Below are positions 54,716-64,000 of a stretch of DNA of 64,000 nt, piece by piece; within the stretch, counting starts at the first letter, position 1; each line of letters opens with the position of its first letter. This DNA is from Spirometra erinaceieuropaei (lineage: Eukaryota > Platyhelminthes > Cestoda > Diphyllobothriidea > Diphyllobothriidae). Made by a program: the position numbers and the translations under genes. The stretch covers positions 1,592,411 to 1,656,410 of the forward strand of contig CACRXP010000035.1 in the NCBI GenBank assembly GCA_902702965.1. The letters are read 5' to 3'. The notes below the pieces were generated by a model. It ran no database searches. It worked only from the letters and a program-made list of their open reading frames with translations, and was not told the DNA's origin.

Positions 54716-55780
54716 CTAGGAGAACGACCGACGGAAGCCAATGTCTAGGGTGAGGAAAAGGCTGCCAAAAGGTAGAATGGGGAAGCAGTTGGCAGCTTGA
54801 AGATGAAGGTCAGAGCTGGCAAAACGACGTTCGGATAGAATGGGACGGACAGCATTGATTTGGGCCGCGAAGTCCATTAGAAATCCTTTGCGTCGCACTG
54901 TCATGGGCATAGAATTTGTGTCCAGAGCCGGAAGAGCCAACGAAAACGGTCGCCTCTATTCTCTGGCTGATTGGTTTCCCTGCTTGGACTTGAACGAGTA
55001 AGGGGAAGAACGTCGACGAGCCTTCGCATCGAAATTAATATTTTACTAACAAATATCGGCTGCTCGAGGTCGCGAACAGGAACGACGACGGCTAGGCTAG
55101 CGATTGCCAGCAAAGCGTGTAAGCCGGACTTTAAAAGACGCCATCTGCGTCGCAACCTGCCCACCCGGCTTCGGTCACGAGGAAAGGGAGAGGTGGGAGA
55201 CAGAGGGCGGTCAGGACCGCTGCACTTTCAACATCCTGTCCGCCATCTCAGCCAGCCGTGATACCGAGAGATCTTCTGTGACGGACCTCCGAATGTTATG
55301 AAAATGGACTGGCAGACGCTCCAGGAGCATTTTCTTGAAAAGCTTATTGTCGATGTAGAGCTCGCCACGAAGTCCTTGCATCCAGCTTATAAGTTCTGTG
55401 GGGTTTCATTCGACTAAACTCTCATCGCAAATAAGCTGGTGATACCGGTGCTGACAAAACACAGCAAAAGGTCGAAGGAGTACTGCCTTAAGCTGCAAGT
55501 ATGCTTTTTTAGCTGGGGAAATCAGGATCAATGATTGTGCGTAAGACAGAACATGTAACAGCAAAGCCCGAATCAGCCTGTGGACTTTGTTGACTTCTTC
55601 GCTAAAATTTGCGGAGTAAAAACTCGACTCAATGCGAAGGAAGTAGATTTCAGGTGCATTCTTCCCGAAGTAAGGTAAAGGCAATGTTACTGAGCTACTA
55701 GAATCGTCTACGCTATGAGAAGCGTCTGTCCTAATTGTGGCTGCGGAACGGTTTTCGCTAAAGTGCACGCGAGGTTGCAA
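54716..55780 (-). pseudogene. Ty3/gypsy-like gag and protease remnant
   Basis: Gag: LPLPYFGKNAPEIYFLRIES (the LPPFWPxNPxLWFxQVE pattern), then SWMQGLRGELYIDNKLFKKM, LLERLPVHFHNIRRSVTEDL and SRLAEMADRMLKVQ. Protease: GFLMDFAAQINAVRPILSER and LQAANCFPILPFGSLFLTLD, where the catalytic D-T/S-G is replaced by D-F-A. Stops and frame changes occur near 55,230 and 55,000. No RT or integrase and no LTRs seen. Confidence 0.7.
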
Positions 55781-56879
55781 CTAATACAGGATTACACAAT
55801 GCTTGGGTGGCTATTTCTAGCGAGTGAAAACGCGCAAAAAGGCGACGCGCGTTTTCGTTCACGGGTCATCACTTTAGCGAGATAGTCAATCGGTAACGTG
55901 ATTTCACAGTAAAACCAATTAGAGAAAAGCCAAGCGAATCAACCACGCCAGAGCGGACTTAACTGCCAACGCCGCCAAGTGAAGAAGAAAGGCAGTGGCT
56001 GAAAAGACAATTAGTGAAACTGAAACTCACACACCGGTTGGAGTGTCCGAGTAAATATACCGTAAAAACCAACTAAAACATAAGTGAATAAATACGAATT
56101 CACAAAATGCTTAGCAAACATAATAACATAAAAAGTTGCGTATAAACAAAATTATGACAAATGGCTGTCACATTACGAGGTCAAGTGGTAGTAAAGATTT
56201 TACCTTAAATTAAACTTCCAAGAAGCATTCATTGTGAAAATTTCCACAGTACATAACTTTGATACTTATTATTAAACCAATATCGGATGGTTCGGGCATA
56301 AGAATATACACACATCCCACTCTAACGATCCGTAAGTTTGACCGCCACCCTTTTCTAGATTCCTGTTAATTTCAATGTGTCTTCTTGAGTCGAAGACCCT
56401 CGTACTGAGTGCAGTCAGAAAACTTGAATCCGTCTGGGCCTGCGTGTTCATCTTAAACTCTTTGATTCAGAATATCTTGTCAAGGTTCTTCATGGGATGT
56501 ATTAGTCCTAAATCTTTTTATCACGACTAATTCTGTTGTCTTCAAGGTCATGACATGCGGAAACTGGTATAAGGATACGTGCATGGGAGCTGAGCCTAAT
56601 TTCCGAACTTTCGAGTGCAACCGTCAGTATGTTTCTTTCCATCGCATATTTTGTACCTTTTGATAGCTGGTTTATGTACCGGACCGTTGGCGCGTTGCTA
56701 TTTTGTAGGTTAAAAGGACAATAGGCGTCCACTATTGAATACGCCATTTGGGCTTTACTTAAAATCAAGCAAACATGCTTTGAGAGGGCATGCACAATCA
56801 TGATGGTGCATAGTCAATAAGGACTGCTTTAACTCCTGTCAGACTGCATGTATGTTAATTATTTGGGGACTCTGCCAGC

Positions 56880-57250
56880 TCCAATCCCATTAAGCCCAGT
56901 CTGGTTCAATTGGGCTACGTTGGGCTAGGGTTGGGCTGGTCTGGGCCACAAGGTCAGGCCACAGTGTGGCAAGGGCGGATGTGGCCCATTTGGCCTAATC
57001 TCCCAAAAAGTAATCTGGAAGGCAGATGATATCCAAGTTGCATTTTAATGAGAGGGCTGATTGGGAACAGTTAAGGACCCTGCCATCACCAGCCGCACTT
57101 GGCCGCACTTGGCCGAGGCAAATATGGTGTGGCCAAGTGCGGCTATGCTGCGGCCAGGTGTGGCCAAATGGTGTGGCTGTGGGCTGGCCATCAACACATT
57201 GGCCGCACTTGGCCGCACCTTGGAAAAAATTTTGCACGCGGGCTTTTTCT
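56880..57250. repeat. GGCC-rich repetitive block
   Basis: Recurring TTGGCCGCACT and TGTGGCC/GGCCACA words on both strands, preceded by TTGGGCT repeats (56,895-56,950). It includes TTGGCCGCACTTGGCCGCAC twice. Self-complementary and GC-rich against an AT-rich background. Open frames here are by-products of composition. Confidence 0.7.
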
Positions 57251-57602
57251 CGTTTTTTCCATTCATCGCGGCCTCGATTTTTTGGCCGTAAACGCCAACC
57301 ATGACGAACGGTCGCCTAACGTAAAACCCCGAAACGAGTCACAGCGAACCCTCACGTCCCGAAGATGGTAAAGTCGGAAGGCGGTATTGTGGAAGGACGA
57401 TTTATTGAATACGTAAGTCAAAAAATGCAAATGTACAAAGTCCGTCTTGGATCAGGGGGGTTTCTGCGACCTTCGTATCCAGAATGATAAGTCACTTCCA
57501 CTGGCCATTGGTAGTTCCTGCATAAAAAAAACTTTCGTAAGACATACGTAATGCAGGCGCAACGAAAGTAATTAAACACTGTATCTAATACGTACGATTT
57601 TA

Positions 57603-58598
57603 CAGTAGATGTGCTAACCCGTGAAATGTCAACCACAATTTCGAAATGCGTTCTCGTTTAGAAAAGATAAATTAAGTAGTGTTGTAAAACTAATCATGAT
57701 GCAGCATAAATCTATAATGATCCAGTTACCTTAGGGTGTCGGCTTTCGAGAGAACTTATCTTCGGCTGCATGCGAAATCTATACTCTGCAAAAAAATGAC
57801 TACTTCAGTAGTATGCAATTTTCTCATTGATTTTCGATGCCCTTGAAAATTCCATTATATTTCGTGGAAAACATGCATAAAAATATTTATTCTTTTACTT
57901 ATTCCGTAGAAAATCACGTCTTCTTCCAATTTCATACTCAAAAGAAGAGTATAATTCGGTTTTAAAAAAGTTTCTAATTCCAGAATAATTTTGAACCCGA
58001 CCTGCCGTTACAGTTGCATTCAGGGTTTAAAAACTACAAGCTGTATAGTTTCCGTGTACGGAAAACCATGCATATCTCCACGGTGTTCAGAGGAGACCAT
58101 ATGAGGTTCATAAAAGTAAGCAGTGGATTTGAGCAATATTGTTAACTTTACAAGCCACATTCGTAAATGTAGATGCATGACGTATCATGAACGGTCATTT
58201 AACGGTATTACAAAATCTCACGATTGGAAACTTTTTTAAAAACGAATTATTCTCTTCTTTTCAGTACAAAATTGGAAGAAGACGTAAATGTTCTACCGAA
58301 TAAGTAAACGAATGAATATTTTCATGCCTGTTTTCCCCGAAATATAATTGAATTTTCAAAGGCATCGAAAATCAATGAGAAAATTGCATGCTACTTAAGT
58401 AGTCATTTTTTCCAGAGTATAGACCTTGCATGCAGCCGAAAATAAGTTCTTTTGAAAGCCGACACCCTGAGGTAACTGGATCATTATGGACTTATGCTGC
58501 ATCATGATTCGTTTTACAACACTACGTCATTTATCTTCCTGAAACGAGAACGCATTTCGAAATTGTGGTTGACATTTCATGAGTTAGCACATCTACTA
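57603..58598. mobile_element. Long-TIR mariner-like element, second copy of the 20.3-kb family
   Basis: Arms of about 380-390 bp (57,603-57,985 and 58,215-58,598) are inverse to one another; ends CAGTAGATGTGCTAAC and GTTAGCACATCTACT. The interior shares TGACTACTTCAGTAGTATGC and TCATTGATTTTCGATGC with the 20.3-kb element. The expected right-hand TG/TA end is eroded. Confidence 0.8.
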
Positions 58599-58689
58599 GA
58601 GGAGACAACCTCGAACAAACAATCTGAGGGGCTGTTGGGGACCCGCACGTATTCGAAATTCCCAAGAAACCCCATGCAACATGTCCGAT

Positions 58690-59012
58690 CACAGTACTAC
58701 GACCCATGCTACGGCGTCCGCGGGAACTGCGGGACTGCCCCTCGGTATTGGATGCTGAAATGTACGAACGTCACGAACATCTCCATCGTCGCTGTGTACG
58801 CACCAACGTCGGCTGCCGAACAGCGCGATAAAGAGGCGTTTTACTCTCAGTTGCAAGCGCTAGTTGAAAGACTGCCTCGCCGCGATCTGCTGATTGTCAC
58901 CAACACATGCTTCCAGCATCGCAAAAAACATCTGTTGACCTGGTATTCAAACTACGGTCGCACGGCCAGTCACCGACAAGGTGCGGCCAGGTGTTGGCAG
59001 GGGACAAATTAA
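58690..59012 (+). pseudogene. RTE-type LINE endonuclease remnant
   Basis: The plus frame reads ISIVAVYAPTSAAEQRDKEA, FYSQLQALVERLPRRDLLIV, then NTCFQHRKKHLLTWYSNYGR, a typical RTE endonuclease pattern. The GDxN block normally after RDLLIV is missing, an in-frame deletion. It immediately follows the right arm of the long-TIR element. Confidence 0.75.
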
Positions 59013-62000
59013 ATAAGTTAACAGTATCACAATTACGATCCAAAATCGGGATTTACAAAAATTAAACATTTTTGCAGTAAGCTATTCTCTTCTTACCCAC
59101 ACTAAAGGCCTTCATCATAAAAAAATCTTGTTTGTTACAGCGTTGCCCGAAAGCGATTCAAAAAATGCAATTACCAAAAATGAAGTCGAATAATGTAAGC
59201 AGATTTATATTTTTTCACCCCACAGACTGTCGTGCTTCTTTTGGTACAGGTATGCATTTTAGACTAAAGATCACAGAAAGGTCCTGATTCTGATCCTGCA
59301 TCCAGTTCATGGACTCCCAAATCCGCCGGTAGGTAACTATATACGTGCATTCTCAAAATAAATTTTTTAAATAGTACAAACGCCTATGCATTGTTAAAAA
59401 AAAGCAATTTAATTTTACAATTGGGTTTTCAGGCCCATTTGACTTAATGTCTGAGATACTGCCTTTGAGAGTTAGTATAAAGAATCCATAGGATATGTGA
59501 TGCGGATATTCTTAAGCTTAACTCCCTAGATATCGACATCATTGTAAAATCTGATAGTGAATATTCAAATTACAGATGATATGCATTTATCCGGGGAATA
59601 GATCAATGGATTTTAAAGGCCACGACCACAGAAACCAGGAAATTGGCCATGACACATAGCTAATAACCGATCTAGCTAATAGATTTTTAATGCTTTTGCT
59701 GAACGAATTAAATTTACAAACCACAAAGTTTACGTATGGCCAGTTAAAGGCTCTGTACCTCTCAGAATAACGTCTCTGTCCTATATAGATGTGATTCCTT
59801 TTTGGTTATCTTTAGAATATTTTACAGCGTATTTAAATCAGGTAGAATAAGAACTGGTAGCACTTTTTTCAAAAACAACACTCCGTAAAATATACGGAGT
59901 ATGTATCTAATGGATCACTACCACCAACAGACAATTATTAGAGAACCGTTATTGATGACGGGGAAGGCAGCTTTATACAAAAGCCCGTAAACAGCTGATG
60001 AAAAAAACTAAGCCGCATAACCTTTTTCAGATAAATGTAAGCTCAGTGGTTTATTTTAAAAATCTAAAACCATTGCCTTTAAAAGCTGCGTATCAATTTT
60101 CCTTTCATAGACTTGCTGTGAGGCTGTATCAAGCCAACTCATTCGGTGATGAGAATGCACGGGGGACGCTACAGATAATTAAACTGGAAACGGGTATTAA
60201 CGCCAGCAAGACAGTCGACATGTCCTTTCTGGCTGGCGGTGATCTACGAAAAAACCCCTAAAGAGAACAAGATTGAGCGGGAGTGAAAAGTAAAGTGTTT
60301 GTGTATTCGAACCAACATGAATAAAGTGCAAAGCATAATCTCCCAGGCCAGTTTCCATCTGATAAAGACCATTTCCAGAGCATAGGCTAAAATGTTGATT
60401 GTGATATCCTATTTTACGTGAGGATATCACTTAAAGGTGATGAGTCGAAAAGATAAAAACGATGCATTAATAACTAAGCAAGCAGCGTGTCATTCAGATG
60501 TTACATCGTTTGTCCCAATGCGACATCTCTCCAAAGGTTGCAAAATACAGTACTCGGTAATCTGCGTCAAAAGGCCGTCTGCCTATTAAATCTTGGTTAA
60601 ATTTTTCCGTGGAATGACCAGAAAAATTTTGGTTTGCGGAACTCAGAGACAGTCTAACAGGCGTAAGAAAACAGTATTAATCTTGTTTTTTGTAAAGATT
60701 TAAAATTATCGTCGTCAAAGACATGTAGGATATTTTGTTCAGTGAGCGTAAGACATTAGGCAGCTCTGCAAGGCCATCTTATATTAGGACTAAACAGAAG
60801 TCTTGGATAGAAAAGATTCCGGCGGGTGCTAAATGTGATATCTTTGTCTTAAAATTTGCAAGCTCATGTTTAAGATTAGTAATTAATAGTATGTTCAAGA
60901 ACATTTTGATAAGGAAGATAAAATAATCTCAAATATTTGACAGTTCTGGCGTATAAAACGCTAGAATTTGCGTACATATTGAATGATGGGCTAAATTTTC
61001 TGTCTTTAGTTAGAACGTTTCTCCAAAGCAGATGCCTCGATAAAGAAAAGCATCTTGTTCTCAACCACCTTCAAATAAATGTTTGAATTTGTTGTCCGTT
61101 AAGCAGGCAAAAATTTCATGATAAAAAAGAAATATACTTAAACTTTCTGTCACTTTCATTACATGTAGGTCTGCACGTAGGTGAAAAAAATAATCACGTT
61201 AATACGTATGTTTTGGGTTTAAACGCGTAAGCTGTTGACAGGGAAAATTAAACATTATGGAATAACAATAAGCAAGCGGTCATTTTGGGTGTTTTAACAT
61301 TCACATGACTCACAAACAAACTTCTACTTATTGGCTGGTTTTCACTAAAATGTTCCAATTTATTAGTGATGGACGACGTATACAAAAACTTTGTTTTTAA
61401 GTAAAGTACAAAGTTATATGACTTAAACATCAAATAACTGATTACTGTAAGGCAGGATGATTAATTTTCGATATGGTTTCAGTACGAAACACAAATTCCC
61501 AATAAATTCTAAATCCTATACAAGATGGGGTCGCATAGTTCTGACCGTATAACAGCGGAAGCTTAGAAATGCCGGGACCTTTGCAACACTTTCCGGAGAA
61601 ACCTGAGGCTGACGTCTTGGTAACTTTCCAAAAAATTACCTTAACTATTACATGCAAGGTGTATTCGAGGTAACATGATCGAATGCGTCTTATGTGGACA
61701 GTAAGCTAGGTGCCCGCATATAGCTTACAGGGCTTAATTTCTGTGAAGTCCAAACAAAAGTAAAATATTTCCACGGTATTTGTGTTTTTTAAACAGTGTG
61801 AGAAATACCCCAGTTTTTTGGAATTTGTCGCGTAGCGCGTGGGCAGATGCAACACTATAGACGTGCGTGCGTCTGAGTTGAGGTCGGTCGATTGACTGCA
61901 GTTAAGCACTTCTGGAACCGCTCGCGGCGACAGCAAGTGGCTGAGTCTGCAGATATGGTCAGGATGTCCCATAACTTGTTTTCATCTTCACTCACGAAAA

Positions 62001-64000
62001 AAATCCAAACTTTCATTTTTATTTCAGGAATTGGGCCAACTAAATCTCAGCACGTGGATGTCAGCATTACCAGAATATGCTACAAAGTGGCGATTGTGTG
62101 ATATTGCTATTCCAGGTTAATCGAAGACAACCATTTACTTCTTGCATACCACGTGAAATATAACATATGTTTTGAGCAATGGAAGGGGGGTTCTTCCCAA
62201 ATATGTTGACTGCTCCTATTTAAATTAATATTTATAAATAGAAATTGAGCAACTGTTTACTGAACGCGAGTCGTTTTGGATAATACTGAAGTTTAGTCAG
62301 CAGACCAACAGGAAAATTACTGCGTGGACTGTCCATAAATGGAAAAAAAGAGGATGCTACTCAGCAATGATGAATGTGTCTCCGTGTTGGTCTATTAAGG
62401 AACGAGATTTTGCACAAATGGAGGCACTCAAAGTGCACAGGTCTTAAACTTTGATTTATAATTCTTTTTTTAGTTCATTAGGAGAGAAATATGGGGAAAA
62501 GGGAAAACTTTTTATTTTTAAATAACCGCCTGACGAATAATTATAGTCAATAGAGAATACGGGAGCCATAATACAATGGACGCTACGGAGACAGATTACA
62601 GATAGTCCTTAAGAAGAAGGTTACGTTAGTGAAATATAAATCCGAAGAACATGGAATGTGGTCTCAAAATGAGGTTACAGACCACGCCACAAAATTCATA
62701 AGTATCTACACAAAACGCAAAGGCCAAAAGCGCATGTTTGTATTTTCTACCGATTTGCAGTAATTTTCACATTTGACAGCGGTCTAACGAATGATTCATA
62801 TTCACAGGCCCAACATTCGGCATATTACACCTATCAATTTAATTGTTGTTCTCAAACAGAGAATGACGTATCGTCTTTAAAACTCTAAGTTCTTGTGAAT
62901 TTTCAAACTCAACTGAGGTCTTTGCGTGTTTTACAATTTTTTAAATCACGTCTGAATATATTTTACCCAAGAGTGATCATATAGGCCGTTATGTCCTATG
63001 AGGATTCAATTTGATGCCCCAGAAACATTTCCATAATAAATAACTGATGCTAAGCTAATAGTCAGTGCTCTGCTGAGATTTAGTTTCTCCAAAATTGCCT
63101 CGTATCAATACTGTAGCATCGCTTAATTGATGCATTCTTTAAGCAGCCTTTTTAAACATTCTGCAAAACATCCCATATTTTTCAACAAACGCTGTCTAAT
63201 TTGTTTTCAAAATCTCTCAAAAGTGCCCTTAAAATGAGAAAAAACTGTTTCAAATTACAAATAACTGTTTTATCTCTAGGATTCATAGGTACGAGATGCA
63301 AATTTTTTTTTTGAAAAAAGGCGATTTTTATATTTCGCTCGACTGCCAATAATGACAATCCTGAATATTAGTAGCAAATGTACCATGGTTAAATTATCTA
63401 CATAGCAAATGTACTCGCGCTTTGTTTCTAACTACATAAAAACCTAGCAGCCAAAGCAAACAGTTTCGAAAAAGATGTTTGGTTATTATATTTTAAGAAA
63501 AATGGAGCTGCGTGCCACAGTACGCGACCATAGAGATTCAGTTAAGTATAATACCTTCAGACCATATCATTTTCTAGGTCATGTAAGATTTATGTAGAAA
63601 GGTAAGTTTGAAAATGTCATGAGAATGTTGGTTTCAAATTGAAAAGGTTAAACAGGCATGAATTTCCGACAACCTGCTAGCTGAATTGCTCTAATTTTTA
63701 AAGCTCGCTCTAGTCTAGACCGCTTCTTTGAAATGCTGGATAAAATGGTGTTTGGCATCGCAACCACAATCGGAAAAGCTGCAGAAAGGAGGACTTCGAA
63801 TGAACATTTTGCTGCGTAACGTATAGTAGGGAGCGTTGGTGAATAAGGCATGTTGTGACCCTACCCAGAAAGGGATTTTTTGTAGTTGGAATCTTTGCTG
63901 TACTATTTTAGGCACCCACAACTCGGGAACATATGCAATTTCAATAGGATCCGATATTGCACCCGATATGTCATGGCAGTGCGAACTTCAGTTTTTGTCG
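59013..64000. other. AT-rich region with no supported gene or element
   Basis: Frames are all below 90 codons with no motif. A small palindrome CTCCGTAAAATATACGGAG lies at about 59,881-59,899. No repeats with the rest of the window were noticed. Confidence 0.45.

Noticed and set aside
57026..57371. Several overlapping 75-90-codon frames in 57.0-57.4 kb
   Set aside because: All six frames are open because of the GGCC-rich composition; the products are repetitive and have no motif.

Overview
The window is eukaryotic nuclear DNA: one multi-exon protein gene sits in a sea of decayed transposable elements, with no operons or ribosome binding sites. The most likely source is a parasitic flatworm, possibly a diphyllobothriidean tapeworm. 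That rests on two introns of 34 and 35 nt at the 5' end of a gene whose later introns reach 4.8 kb, on GIY-YIG Penelope-like elements resembling those I know from tapeworm and fluke genomes, on CR1- and RTE-type LINEs, and on islands of degenerate TTAGGG/CCCTAA sequence. The taxon is an inference, not a sequence match.

Layout. Bases 1-3,700: no host gene; a small inverted-repeat element with a telomere-like core, a LINE 3' tail and copies of a short interspersed repeat. Bases 3,932-26,678, minus strand: an orthologue of CCDC40, the axonemal '96-nm ruler' coiled-coil protein. I could assemble 14 exons with consistent phases (891 codons), from a start ATG at 26,678 to a donor at 3,931; the last short exon is not resolved. 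Its introns hold Penelope fragments (5.4-5.85, 10.35-10.83, 22.0-22.7 kb), a long-TIR mariner-like element (20.26-21.23 kb), a second TIR element (25.74-26.16 kb), tRNA-derived SINEs, and a degenerate satellite next to a 124-base assembly gap (11,355-11,478).

Bases 27-30.3 kb hold nothing recognisable. From 30.3 to 52.6 kb the window is dense in retroelements: a decayed plus-strand CR1 RT, a palindromic SINE cluster between TA microsatellites, a nearly intact Penelope-like element with RT plus GIY-YIG endonuclease, and several CR1-type LINEs on both strands, some nested. The best LINE RT reading frame is at 46.4-48.0 kb. From 52.6 kb on there are a decayed gypsy gag-protease region (54.7-55.8 kb), a GGCC-rich repetitive block (56.9-57.25 kb), another long-TIR element (57.6-58.6 kb) and an RTE endonuclease remnant (58.7-59.0 kb). 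Bases 59-64 kb are AT-rich with no supported feature.

I see no CRISPR array, rRNA, functional tRNA gene or defence-like cassette. What most deserves a second look: Penelope copies carrying an inverted copy of their own 3' tail at the 5' side; telomere-like islands sitting inside small inverted repeats; an 86-bp perfect inverted repeat bracketing a SINE; a 110-bp identical duplication 1.7 kb apart; and an in-frame LINE fusion that lost the whole endonuclease domain.
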